Origin: Meconema thalassinum
Taxonomy: Eukaryota > Arthropoda > Insecta > Orthoptera > Tettigoniidae
DNA length: 64,000 nt
Reading direction: 5' to 3'
NCBI GenBank assembly: GCA_946902985.2
Contig: OX336388.2
Span: 1,507,056,545-1,507,120,544 of the forward strand
Below are positions 54,910-64,000 of this stretch, piece after piece (within the stretch, counting starts at the first letter, position 1; every line of letters begins with the position of its first letter). The notes beneath the pieces are model-generated. The model searched no databases, was not told the origin of the DNA, and saw nothing but the letters and a program-made list of their open reading frames with translations. The position numbers were made by a program, and so were the translations under genes.

Positions 54910-56354
54910 ATTCGTGTGTGTGTCCCCCCCTAATAAAATCTAAACGGCAGGAGCGATTTCAATGAAACTCGGAAAGTTCATAGCACTATTTCCGGCGACC
55001 TCGACCGTGCCCTTCAAATTTTGTTACGACTCACCGATCCAACATGGCGGCTGTGCGAAATATTTCACCAACATTCAATATCTCCGAAACTATTACCGAT
55101 ATTACCCTGACATTTTCTATGGTGATAGAGGGAACTACTATAAGTTCACATATGTGACTTTTGAAAACCTGGTAACTAAAAATCCAACATGGCGGCCAAG
55201 CGAATTGGCGACTTTTAAATAGACGTTTCTCGCGATTTAACCAACCAAACGCAATGAAACTTGGTACAGTATATGTTTATATACATTGTAATGCACCGAC
55301 ATCTAGCTTTGTTCAATTTTTTACATAATCACAAGATGGCGGCTGTGCGAAATATTTCACCGGCATTATATATCTCTGAAACTATTAGCGGTATCTCCCT
55401 AAAATTTTGTACGGAGATAAAGGGCACTACTGGAAGTCCATCTATAAGATTTTCAAAAACCGGTTAATTACAAAACGAACATGGCGGCCAGGCGAATTTG
55501 AAAATTTTAAATAGACCTTTCTCGCGATTTAATGTTCCAAGCGCACTGAAACCTGGTACAGGAAATATTTATACACATTGTAATCCACTGGTATCTAATT
55601 TAGTTCAATTGTTTACATAACCTCAAGATGGCGGCAGTGCGAATTTTAAAATTAAGTTTTTATTTCTTGTGATGTAGTCATGCGATCGAAGTGAAAGTTT
55701 GAATAATGAACCTACGCAATAATTTTCCTTTAATGGTACATGACTCTATGGCCTATACATTTAACAATCCAACATGGCGACCATCCGAAATATTTCGACG
55801 ATACTGAATATCTACGAATCTATTTTAGCAATCAAACTGCATTTTTTAATGTTCATAGGGGCTATGAACTTAAGTTCACCTATAGGACTTTAAATAACCT
55901 GGTGATCACAAATCCAACATGGCGGTGACGCGAATTATAAATATTTACATGGACGTTTCTTGCAATTTAACCATCCGCGTGCAGTGAAACTTGGTACAGT
56001 AAATCCTTATACGAATGTTAATCCACTGGCATCTAATTTATTTCAATTGTTTCCATAACCTCAAGATGGCAGCTGTGAAAAATTTTAAAATCTCCTTGTT
56101 ATTTCTTGTGTCCTAATTATGCGATTGAAGTTTGAATACTACACGTTCACAATAATCTGCATGTAACAGTACATAACTCTAGGACCTACATATATAAAAT
56201 CCAACATGGCGACCATCCGAAATATTTAGTCGGTTCTCAATATCTACGAATCTATTACAGCAATCAAACTGAAATTGAGTATGTTGATAGTGGTAATTAA
56301 CATAAGTAGGATATATGAAAATAGGCTGTATAGTTCTTCACGGAACTACTTGTT
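54829..56354 (-). mobile_element. ~146-bp-repeat element, subfamily 1, copy c (both ends)
   Basis: Hairpin terminus first (TTAGCCTATTTTCAATTTTG ... AATAGGCTTATGAG), (TG)n at about 54872-54918, then nine repeats, and the stem terminus AGTTCTTCACGGAACT with ACTTGTT at 56335-56354. The motif AACATGGCGGC or AAGATGGCGGC (or a close variant) starts at 55041, 55196, 55333, 55478, 55625, 55771, 55916, 56063 and 56203; mean step 145 bp. Each is followed by ..G..CGAA(T/A), alternating two unit types. ORFs 54962-55222, 55261-55467 and 55740-55928 are translations of the repeat. Confidence 0.75.
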
Positions 56355-57207
56355 ATATATATGATTTTTCAAAAATCCATATATACCGGTATCAAAAATT
56401 TAGAACGAAAACAAAACAGAGATATCTACAATTCATTTGTCTGTGTGGGTCTGTTGTAGTGCTTGTAAACTTGCATTTCCTTCAGTGGCATGTACTGTAA
56501 ATGTACGCGAAACACATCTCAGAAAGTACTTCACTATTCGATTCATTCAATGAAGTAGTCACACAGTGAGGGTGAACAATATGTGTTGCAGAGATGTACT
56601 GGCTGGGAGGTAAATCTCGTATAACGCTGTGATGTTTTCGTGCTCTTCAGAGAGTGAATGAACTATGCATTCTGAGAATGCATTTTTCATTGCATAGACG
56701 CGTGCTGAATTCAGGGAGAAATGCTAGCGATTGTGATTATGACTGCTCAAAGAGCAGACTTCTACAACTGCTCTACGTCTGACGCTAGCGACTCGAGTGA
56801 TCAACGCGGGTAGAAGAATGATAATATACCAAAAAAAAAAGGAAGAATAGGCCTGTGCGATGATCACTGAATAATTTCCGCAGAACATTTATTGCTGGAT
56901 AAGTTTCTAGGGAAACGTATCTTATATACTCAACAATAGGCCAATACACCACCTTTTAATTTCACAGCCCGTGCCTTCTGAGAAGTGTAAGGAAAAGGTC
57001 AAACAATAAATGATAATAGATCAAAGTGACCAATGAAATTTAAAGTGTACTGAACTCAATGCAAATAGGCCTAGCATATTCACTCATGAATATTATTTGG
57101 AAAATATACAACTAAGTATATAAGAGCTACAACTATGATCTTTAATCTATGAGAATTGCTACACATGAAGGATTCTAAATTTCCTATGTATTTATCTTTT
57201 GCATGAA
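56355..57207. other. unannotated interval
   Basis: AT-rich; no supported feature. Confidence 0.4.
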
Positions 57208-57317
57208 TGAAAATTGTTGATGGGATTTCGTTAACACAGGAAAAACTCCTAACCATCGCACATAAATTGTTGATGCGATTTCGTTAACACAGGCAAAACT
57301 CTTAACCATCGCACATA
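57208..57317. repeat. 54-bp tandem duplication
   Basis: TTGTTGATG(G/C)GATTTCGTT, AACACAGG(A/C)AAAACTC and AACCATCGCACATAAA occur twice in succession, nearly identical, suggesting a recent slip. Confidence 0.8.
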
Positions 57318-57766
57318 AAGCCAACGTACTTGGCACATTGACTGTAACCTATTAACTGACTGTACAGTATTATGTGTACATTCACATATGTAATTATTTC
57401 TTATTAAGAATCCTGCTAATCTTATATATTAAAAATATTTATGAAATCTTAAGCCAGTCCATCCGGCCATTCTATCCAGTCGATTTCCTTCATTCTTTTT
57501 TTTAAACGAATGGTATTCATGCACAGATTTGTTATCAAGTATTACAAATCACTTACGTTCCGCCTTTCACAAATTATTTGATTTTTTCAACATTTTCCAA
57601 CTTTTTTTTAAGGTAGATTTCATTAGAAAGCTAACTATTGCAATGGGTCCCATGTTTCGGCTTCCGGAAAATTTCGACATATCTTCGCGTTTCACATCCC
57701 CCAGACCCCAAAACCACCGTCAGTTCAAAAGTTTATATATAATTTATGTATGTATATATATATATA
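57318..57766. other. flank left of the pogo element
   Basis: No feature other than a TA-rich stretch (about 57748-57766) into which the transposon inserted; TA at 57765-57766 is the target duplication. Confidence 0.5.
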
Positions 57767-58002
57767 AGGTTACTGGCCCAATATCCGTCCCCGCGCGCAA
57801 TTTCGTCCCCACATGTTTCGAGCCCATTGAGTGCTGCAATTTGGTGGGAGACAGTGGAACATGTGACAAAGCATACAGTAGTGAGCTTCCCACGCTGAGA
57901 TGCATCCCCTTTGATTGTGTTCCGAGTATTCTGAGTTGAGAGTTATTGGTTTGCCGCGCTTGTAGTACATCCCTACTTGTCGGAGCTGTTAAACTATTCA
58001 AG

Positions 58003-58255
58003 GTACGTTTGACTCACATTTGTTTGTACTTACGTGCAACTTAAATATGTATAGCAGCATTATATATGGGTTGTAGCGATCGCTGTACAAAGGGAGCACT
58101 GAATGACGTAGCCATGTAGGTTGGCATCATTGGTCCGATATTCGTCCCCCAACAACGTTCTTATATTCGTCCCGGGGACGAAATTCGGAACGCTGTTTTC
58201 CAATATGGTATCTTGAGATTAAACGTTGGATGAACAATTATCACATATTTTTCAG
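58003..58255 (+). other. predicted 5'-UTR intron of the pogo transposase gene
   Basis: Donor CAAG|GTACGT (GT at 58003) and acceptor ATATTTTTCAG|ATG (AG at 58254-58255). Splicing would bring a 5' non-coding exon next to the ATG at 58256. Prediction from splice consensus only. Confidence 0.5.
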
Positions 58256-59353
58256 ATGTCAAAGTGGAGAAAATGGGTGAAAGAAGAAATGGTGGAGGCC
58301 ATTAATGCTGTGAGGAAGAAGAAAATGGACTATAAAGCAGCTTCTCGACTTTTTAACGTACCAAGGGCAACGCTTAAAGACTACGTCAAATCAGAGTTAT
58401 CACCTGAAGAGAGCGTTGCACAGACATGTGGACGTAAGCCAACTCTATCACCAGCAATTGAAAAATTGCTTGTCCAATACTGCTTAGAGATGGAAAGATG
58501 TTATTATGGCTTGACACTCTCTGATTTGCGTCGGATGGCGTATGAACTGGCTATGAAAAATAATCTATCTCACCCCTTTAATAGTGCCTCAGGGAAGGCT
58601 GGTCTTAAATGGAAGCGTTTGTTTTTTAAGCGACACCCAGAGCTTAGTTTGAGAACACCACAAAATCTCTTTATGGCTAGGATTCAAGGATTTACGAAAG
58701 AAAGTGTTGCTAAGTTCTTTTCTATTCTAAAACCTGAGCTGGAGAAGGTTAACTTTGATAGTACTAGAGTCTATAATGTGGACGAGACTGGCGTGTCGGT
58801 TGTTCAGCACAAGGCAACCAAGATTGTGACTGGTAAAGGAAAGAAGAGGGTTCATAAACTTTCGTCTGCAGAGCGAGGAGCCACAATAACTGTTGTTACT
58901 TGTATGTCTGCAGCTGGCCAGTACATACCTCCTTTGATGATTTTCCCTCAAAAGAGGTGGGAACCGGAGCTACTTGATGGTGCTCCTCCTGGTTCTATTG
59001 GTGGCGTGAGCGATTCTGGGTGGATTACAGGCCCCCTGTTTTATAGATGGCTAGAACACTTCATCTCCATAGTAAGACCATCAAAGGAAAGACCTGTGGT
59101 GCTTATTCTCGACGGAAATTTCTCTCATACGCGGAATATCGAGGTGATTGAAAGAGCTCGTGAAACTGGCATATCAGTTGTATGTCTACCTCCACACTCC
59201 ACAGACAGAATGCAGCCCTTGGATGTAGCCTTCATGTTCCCATTGAAGACTTTCTATGCCAATGCCATTGAAGGCTGGTTGGCGAATCACCCTGGTAGAA
59301 TTGTGAGAAAACGACAGGTACGGTATCTTCATTGTTTTCAGAGGCATACTTGA
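58256..59353 (+). pseudogene. pogo transposase, DNA-binding and catalytic domains
   Basis: Start chosen at ATG 58256 (MSKWRKWVKEEM) because a splice acceptor directly precedes it; the frame is open back to an ATG at 58226. Residues ~5-50 form a Psq-type helix-turn-helix (AASRLFNVPRATLKDYVK), ~60-130 a CENP-B-type HTH (GLKWKRLFFKRHPELSLRTP), and ~165-350 the DDE_1 catalytic domain. The acidic residues are Asp176 (YNVDETG), Asp286 (LILDGNFSH) and Asp323 (MQPLDVA), the DDD set of pogo enzymes with 36 residues between the last two. The His common after LDG is Asn here. The enzyme would bind the transposon ends and cut and paste them at TA. The frame is lost at about 59335, where one base seems missing from a T run. 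Confidence 0.85.
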
Positions 59354-59853
59354 AAGCAGCGACTATGGAAACAGCTGTCAACGGCTTCAAGAAGACCGGC
59401 ATAGTTTCATTCAACCCCAATATTTTTCCTGATGATGATTTTATTTCCTACAGGCAGATGACTTACGATCAAGATGACATCGAAAACGGATCTACCACTG
59501 TTGTAAGCCCTAAGGACATTCGGGAAGTTCCAGTTATTGAGCCTACATTTTCCAACAGGCGAGGTTCAGCATCGTTGGTCACTGGGACTCTCCACAAAAT
59601 CAAAGTAATGGAAGCGTCACAGAAGAGAACACAGGCGAACGAGGCAAAGGTACAAAAAATGCTTCAGTTTGATAATCCATCGTTCCCTCCCAAACGTAAG
59701 AAAGCTGCCTCTTCAAGATGTCCCTCACCTGATTCTAAAGCTGGACCTTCAACTTCTGTTAAGTTCACCTCCTCTTCCGAGCAATGTCATGGCAGGAAAC
59801 GCCTAACAGCTAAAAAAAAGGAAGAGAATGCCTTCCCTGCAAGACCTTTCTAG
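59332..59853 (+). pseudogene. pogo transposase, C-terminal region (next frame)
   Basis: In frame 1: FSEAYLKAATMETAVNGFKK followed by TGIVSFNPNIF, the conserved segment right after the catalytic domain in pogo-like transposases (AYLKAAT..TAINGFRKTGI). A Ser/Lys/Pro-rich linker with a nuclear-localisation-like PPKRKKAASSR follows. A run of eight A at 59812-59819 precedes the switch to the frame of the zinc finger, so this ORF's last residues are probably wrong. Confidence 0.8.
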
Positions 59854-60082
59854 TGATGGTTCGAGTCTTGAAGATTCTGACGAAATTCCTTACGTCTCAA
59901 CAGACAATGAAGATAGTGAAAATGATGACGCCGTATGCACTATGTGTGGAAAACCCTACTCAGCTGATAAGATGGGAGAAAAGTGGATTAAGTGCACAAA
60001 ATGTTTCCAATGGTGTCATGAAACGTGTTCGTCAGAAAGTGACAAGTGTATGTTCATATGTGACATTTGTTTGGAAGGATAA
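59828..60082 (+). pseudogene. pogo transposase C-terminal PHD-like zinc finger
   Basis: Frame 2 again. After an acidic, Ser-rich linker (SSDGSSLEDSDEIPY) comes a Cys/His cluster: VCTMCGKPY, WIKCTKCFQWCHETC and FICDIC, i.e. C-x2-C ... C-x2-C-x3-C-H-x2-C ... C-x2-C, a C4HC3/PHD-like arrangement. Many arthropod pogo-type transposases end this way. It is most likely the C-terminus of the same protein rather than a separate gene; the ATG at 59828 lies next to the A8 run frame break. TAA at 60080-60082. Confidence 0.8.
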
Positions 60083-60397
60083 ACTTTCTTGGTTTTTATT
60101 GCCTACAAAGTTAGGCATTATAACTTGCCATTGAAAATAATAACTATCACTTTTTTCTGAAGAAGATACATGGGGACGAATTTAGGAACGCCCTTCATTA
60201 AACGTGGGAAGGTGCAACTTTGTATTCTTTTTTGAATAAATTATGTTGTGTGCTATAATTCCTGAAGTTAAATATATTAATTTTAAAACAACAGTTTAGT
60301 CGTCCTATCTGAATGATTCCAGACATTTTTCTCCAAATATTTTTATATTATATGCAAAAAACTTAAAGGGGGACGGATATTGGGCACCTTACCTTAT

Positions 60398-61185
60398 TGT
60401 AAAGATTCGTGGAATTGCCCAGCGGTCGCCATTCTTTATCCTCGTAGTGACGGGCAGGCGGGGTGGGTGAGCAATGCGGGATGGCCAGTCCGGCCAGGCT
60501 AATTGGGTAAGCTCCTCCCAAGGCCGCCAGGATAACAATAGCCCTACGAAGCAGGTATACTATTGGCGCAAGACCCACCAGACTATTCTGTCTCTCGAAC
60601 CTACTGGAAGAGGAAAGGCAATCCGGAACATCGCTGGGAGGGGCTAGAGGGTTCTAGAATCCACCTGATTGGGAACAGCCAACTAGAAAGAACTGGGTGG
60701 TCCCAGCATAGAATCCACTAGAACACACTCAATGCCGCGAGAGGTAGCGACGCCCAGAACATTCCAGTCCAGAGGCCGATTGTTTATATACCGGTGATGT
60801 GCACGAGAGAGTGTCAGTGTCAGTCCTGAGTGAGTCCGCGCTGTCGGCGTGTGCCGTGCCGAACGACCAGTGGAAATAAATAATGGAGGACTGTAAATAG
60901 TGAAGACGGGGTGTGAAGATAAATGTGGAAATAAATAGTGTAAATAGTGACTGTGGAAGATAAATAGTGACTGCAAGAGAAACAGACTTGTAGAGATCAG
61001 TGTACATAAATAGTGACTTGTAGCTGTGTAAAGTGCAATTCTGTGTATGTGTGTGTGCGAGTAAGTAGGCCTAATTTGTGTAAATAATTTGATTTAGTGT
61101 GAATTAGTGTAAATAACATTAGTGTAAATAAAGTATTAGTGCATTGTAGCCTGACCTATTTTTAACGAACCCTAAAAACGTAACA
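60398..61185 (+). repeat. 5' LTR of the second Gypsy element
   Basis: TG...CA ended (TGTAAAG ... CGTAACA), ~788 bp. A TTTATATA box lies at about 60783-60790 with GTGTCAGTGTCAGTCC about 25-40 bp further, the likely transcription start region. Many AAATAAATAGTG-type short repeats fill the R/U5 part. The left edge is inferred from the TG next to the pogo TA; the other LTR would prove it. Confidence 0.7.
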
Positions 61186-61187
61186 AT

Positions 61188-61205
61188 TGGTGCCAGATGT
61201 GGGGT
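61188..61205 (+). promoter_or_regulatory. primer-binding site
   Basis: TGGTGCCAGATGTGGGG begins three bases after the LTR CA, the expected position for tRNA priming. I do not name the tRNA. Confidence 0.6.
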
Positions 61206-61374
61206 CAGGTTATACGTGAGTGCTTCTGTATGCAACAGTGCGTACTTCTGAAAAGGCCTACTTTAAGGAAGTGTGTACGATAGTTAATTATTAGTGACTG
61301 TTTTGTGTGTACCATCTGGAAACCGGGTTAATCGTGTGCTGACTGTCCGTGTGTCTCGCATTTTGGACTATAAA

Positions 61375-62610
61375 ATGGCGACAAGGAAAGTAAAACTTTC
61401 AGCACTGAAGGTTTCGGAATTACGGCAGGAATTGGAAGAAAGAGAAGCTGATACCACGGGAACAAAGTCTACGCTACAAGTGCGATTACGTCAGTTACTG
61501 CTGGACGGAGGCGAGGACCCAGATATATTCCTTTTTGAGCTTCCTTGCGAAATAGGCCAGGTGGTGGAAATTTTGGAAAAGAAAATGGCGGACAATGTGG
61601 AAAATTTAGAAAAGAAAATAGTAGAAAACTCCAAAATTATGGAAAGGAATATAATGGAAAATAATGCCAATCTTGAGAAGAAACTTCGAGAAGTAACACT
61701 CACTACGGAAGCGAAGCTGAGGGAGGAATTTCAAGGATCGCTGCGGAAGTTGGAGGACGAGCTTGCGAGCGCCCTGCTTCAAAATAAGGACAAGCAACGA
61801 AACGAAACCATTGCCGCTGCTGAACCATCGGAAGGTAAGGAGAGTTTACCTGTTCTCGCCACTGGGCGGACTGACTTGCCAATGGATCGTGCACCCGTTC
61901 CCGGAGTTGGGCGTTCTGACCTGCCAACATTCGATGGGAAATCTGCATGGGAAGAATACTTCACCTTGTTTGAGACCGCCGCCATGATTAATGGGTGGTC
62001 AGAGGCCACGAAAGCTGCAATGCTGAGCTTGTCGCTGCGCGGAGAGGCCCTACGAGTCCTACAAGCTGTTCCCTTATCGGAGAGACAGAACTACGACGTT
62101 CTTGTTCAAAAACTGGAAATGCGGTTCGGACATCGACACATGGAGCAGCTATATCGCTCCCAGTTAAGAAACCGCTGCCAAAGACCTAACGAGAGCCTAC
62201 AGGAGTTTGAAGCAGACATAGTCCGTCTTGTTAGGAGCGCCTACCCAACAGTGCCCAGCGACGTTTACGAGAGTCTTGCTACCGAGAAGTTTCTCGACGG
62301 GCTCCGCGAGACCGAGACACAGCGGGCTGTGAAGCTGGCGCGCCCGAAAACGTTGAATGATGCTTTGACCCTAGCCCTTGAGTTCGAGGCTGTTCAACAA
62401 TCCGTGCGCAGCCAGGCCCGCATTCGAACTCTGGAGGGAGACAAGGAGGCCCAACCTGTGCTTTCCATAGAAGAAATCGTGGAGAAAGTTCTTCAAGCCT
62501 TGCAGACCAAGAAGAAACGGACGAGGTGCTGGGGCTGCGGGGAGGTTGGGCACCTCAGAGATCGATGCCCTAAACTTACGACTAACAAGTACCAGCCGCA
62601 GGGAAACTAA
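61375..62610 (+). CDS. gag: Gag of the second Gypsy element, SAP domain and zinc knuckle
   Basis: Start chosen at ATG 61375 (MATRKVKL, good context AAAATGG); an upstream in-frame ATG at 61294 would add 27 unlikely residues. 411 residues. Residues ~8-43 (LSALKVSELRQELEEREADT ... LQVRLRQLL) match a SAP DNA-binding motif, unusual but known in some Gags. Residues ~60-145 are a coiled coil (EKKMADNVENLEKKIVENSK). A capsid-like region follows (~180-340: LPTFDGKSAWEEYFTLFETA, AAMLSLSLRGEALRVL, ATEKFLDGLRE). A CCHC zinc knuckle, CWGCGEVGHLRDRC, is at ~385-398. It would assemble particles and bind RNA. The ORF ends in TAA at 62608-62610, directly after a slippery heptamer. Confidence 0.92.
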   Translation: MATRKVKLSALKVSELRQELEEREADTTGTKSTLQVRLRQLLLDGGEDPDIFLFELPCEIGQVVEILEKKMADNVENLEKKIVENSKIMERNIMENNANLEKKLREVTLTTEAKLREEFQGSLRKLEDELASALLQNKDKQRNETIAAAEPSEGKESLPVLATGRTDLPMDRAPVPGVGRSDLPTFDGKSAWEEYFTLFETAAMINGWSEATKAAMLSLSLRGEALRVLQAVPLSERQNYDVLVQKLEMRFGHRHMEQLYRSQLRNRCQRPNESLQEFEADIVRLVRSAYPTVPSDVYESLATEKFLDGLRETETQRAVKLARPKTLNDALTLALEFEAVQQSVRSQARIRTLEGDKEAQPVLSIEEIVEKVLQALQTKKKRTRCWGCGEVGHLRDRCPKLTTNKYQPQGN

Positions 62611-62665
62611 AGAGGGTTGATGGGAAGGGGCGACTGTCAACCCGCGCCAACACCAGGAATGCCCC
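62601..62665 (+). promoter_or_regulatory. -1 ribosomal frameshift signal (GGGAAAC plus stem/pseudoknot)
   Basis: G GGA AAC at 62601-62607 is in the right phase for the gag frame (X XXY YYZ) and is followed at once by the gag TAA; pol is in the -1 frame. After a 6-nt spacer, GGGTTGA (62614-62620) can pair with TCAACCC (62637-62643), and GGGGC in the loop (62627-62631) with GCCCC (62661-62665), an H-type pseudoknot. Slippery heptamer, spacer and pseudoknot are the known parts of retroviral and retrotransposon -1 signals. Confidence 0.85.
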
Positions 62666-64000
62666 CACTTCTGCTATCGTCGCGTCCCTGGGTCGTCAAG
62701 CCAACTCAATTTTTGTCAGTGGCCATGTGGATGGAGAACCCAGAGACCTACTGCTGGACACAGGGGCCACAATGACCATCATCCGACCAGGCATCGTGAG
62801 AAGAGCAATAACACCCACAAGATGGACACTGCGAACAGCAACGGGGGAGCCAGCCACCGTTCGAGGGGAGGCAGTCGTCGACTTCATCATCGGTGATACC
62901 CAGTTTCGCCATCGTGTCCTGATCGCTGAGGTGGAAGAGGACGTTATTCTCGGGATGGACATCATGACTAAGTACAAATTCGGACTAGACTTGGGAAGCG
63001 GAATTTTGAGAGTCGGAAACGAGGAGGTCGTGCTGCAGAAGAGGAACGCCGCGTCGGTACGGGTGATAGCAGCGATGGACATGGTACTGCCAGGACGTAG
63101 TGAAGTAATGGTAGAAGGGAAGCTGGACGGTGAAATTCCTGAAGGTTGTGTCGTCATGGTAGGGCCTACGTTTGGCGAAGACAAAACTGGACATGGAATG
63201 CTGGTAGCCAAAGCTTTGGTTCGTGCAGGGGTGAAGATTCCTGTGCGGGTAATGAACCTTCATGATCACCCAGTAACCGTTCGGGAAGGAACCAGCCTGG
63301 GAATATGTTCGTCTGTGTCCTCCGTCGTACACCAAGTGCGAACAGCTGCCTCCTCATCCGGTATACATTCAGTGTGGCTTGACAGTCTTATCGAGGCAGC
63401 GTGTCAAGAGCTAAATCCTGAGCAGAGCCGAGAGGTAAGGGAACTTCTCAAACGTCATAAAGATGCCTTCCAGGATGGGACTGGTAATGGAAGAACGAAC
63501 GTGGTGCAACATCGCATCGATACGGGTGACTCAAGACCTATTCGCCAGACGCCCAGAAGATTGCCACTAGCCAAGCGAGAGGAAGCCGAGCGAATAATAA
63601 GCGATATGGCTCGCGATGGGGTGATTGAACCTTCAAGCAGCCCCTGGGCCTCGCCAGTGGTTCTGGTGAAGAAGAAAGATGGATCTACGCGGTTTTGCGT
63701 AGACTACCGCCAGCTGAACAATGTGACGAAAAAGGACAGTTATCCTCTACCACGCATCGATGACACCCTGGACACCTTGGGTGGGAGCACGATCTTCTCC
63801 ACATTGGACCTCAAGAGTGGCTACTGGCAGGTCGGGTTGGACCCCAACGACAAGGAGAAGACCGCCTTTACGATTGGTTCGGGGCTGTGGAACTTCACAG
63901 TTATGCCGTTCGGACTCTGTAACGCCCCTGCTACGTTTGAACGTTTGATGGAGCGGGTCTTAAAAGGGCTGTCTTGGGAAACCTGCTTGGTCTACTTGGA
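62608..64000 (+). CDS. pol: Pol of the second Gypsy element: protease and reverse transcriptase (cut by window end)
   Basis: Frame -1 relative to gag, open from the gag end to the last base, with no need for its own start. Protease: catalytic LLLDTGATMTII (Asp at 62757-62759) and DVILGMDIM, as in aspartic proteases. A linker ending ELLKRHKDAF leads to reverse transcriptase: RRLPLAKREEAERIISDMAR, GVIEPSSSPWASPVVLVKKK, TRFCVDYRQLNNVTKKDSYP, TLDLKSGYWQVGL (first palm Asp) and MPFGLCNAPATFERLM. The window stops inside the V-Y-L-D(D) catalytic motif at 63990-64000. RNase H and integrase are expected beyond. Minus-strand ORFs over this stretch (62696-63211, 62985-63335) are shadows. Confidence 0.92.

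Larger units (their letters stand above)
57767..60394 (+). mobile_element. pogo-type DNA transposon (Tc1/mariner superfamily)
   Basis: 2628 bp. Inverted ends: AGGTTACTGGCCCAATATCC with GTCCCC at the left, and at the right (reversed) AGGTAAGGTGCCCAATATCC with GTCCCCC. TA lies directly outside each end (57765-57766, 60395-60396), the 2-bp duplication of this superfamily. It holds one transposase gene with a 5'-UTR intron, a CENP-B-like DNA-binding part, a DDD catalytic domain and a C-terminal PHD-like finger. Two single-base frame breaks, both in or near homopolymers, interrupt the gene. Subterminal copies of (T/A)T(T/C)CGTCCCC lie at 57799-57810, 58138-58150, 58163-58185 (palindromic) and, reversed, 60172-60183. 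Confidence 0.9.
60398..64000 (+). mobile_element. second Gypsy-type LTR retrotransposon, left part
   Basis: Starts TGTAAAGATT at 60398, three bases after the pogo transposon ends, and runs beyond the window. 5' LTR, primer-binding site, gag, -1 frameshift signal and pol (to mid-RT) are present, and no stop or frameshift damage is visible in 2.6 kb of coding sequence, unlike the first Gypsy element. It could be a recent, active family, but the 3' LTR is outside the window. Confidence 0.9.

Noticed and set aside
59318..59341. GT...AG stretch that could be a 24-nt intron in the pogo transposase
   Set aside because: Too short for an intron, and removing 24 bases would leave the same broken frame; a single-base indel fits better.

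Overview
The window looks like intergenic DNA from a large, repeat-laden insect-type genome. The signs are animal-type splice sites, LTR, RTE, Helitron and pogo elements, many tRNA-derived SINE copies, long minisatellites and AT-rich sequence. The SINE and short-repeat style reminds me of orthopteroid insects, but that is recall rather than evidence. I see no convincing ordinary host gene. Almost everything explicable is mobile DNA or tandem repeat.

Layout. 1-1055 is the right end of a repeat belonging to an element group seen six times here. 3387-15770 is a complete Gypsy-type LTR retrotransposon with exceptionally long 2.77 kb LTRs and a 4-bp target duplication (ATAC); its gag-pol is one reading frame broken by four stops and one frameshift. 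16433-19427 is a head-to-head cluster of small Helitrons (TCTCTA...CTAG termini). 19487-22661 and 24386-25650 hold three elements built of ~146-bp repeats. 26725-27480 is a 29-bp minisatellite. 27469-29480 is a Jockey-like LINE fragment (minus strand) interrupted by a 1.5 kb element with terminal inverted repeats that carries an unrecognised two-exon ORF. 29.5-40 kb is mostly SINE copies and an RTE fragment. 40266-42868 is a decayed, internally deleted autonomous Helitron (zinc finger plus helicase C-terminus), split by a 5'-truncated LINE with a 30-bp target duplication. 43578-46945 is a ~3.4 kb, 31-bp minisatellite with ~400-bp higher-order structure. 48104-49549 and 54829-56354 are further ~146-bp-repeat elements, with a Helitron (53244-54828, minus) beside the second. 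57767-60394 is a near-complete pogo-type DNA transposon with a PHD-like finger. 60398-64000 is the left part of a second, apparently intact Gypsy element with a textbook -1 frameshift signal between gag and pol; the window ends inside its reverse transcriptase.

The most unusual observation is the group of elements at 1-1055, 19487-20999, 21596-22661, 24386-25650, 48104-49549 and 54829-56354. They share terminal features (a short stem around AGTTCC...GAACT at one end; CTCATAAG plus a large hairpin ending in TAGGCTAA at the other). Internally they are tandem repeats with a steady ~146-bp period, although the internal sequences of the subfamilies differ. In one subfamily each repeat carries an AACATGGCGGC/AAGATGGCGGC motif, matching the extended YY1/Pho site. 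I know of no described element with this design, though I cannot search databases. All coordinates and motif counts were read by eye.
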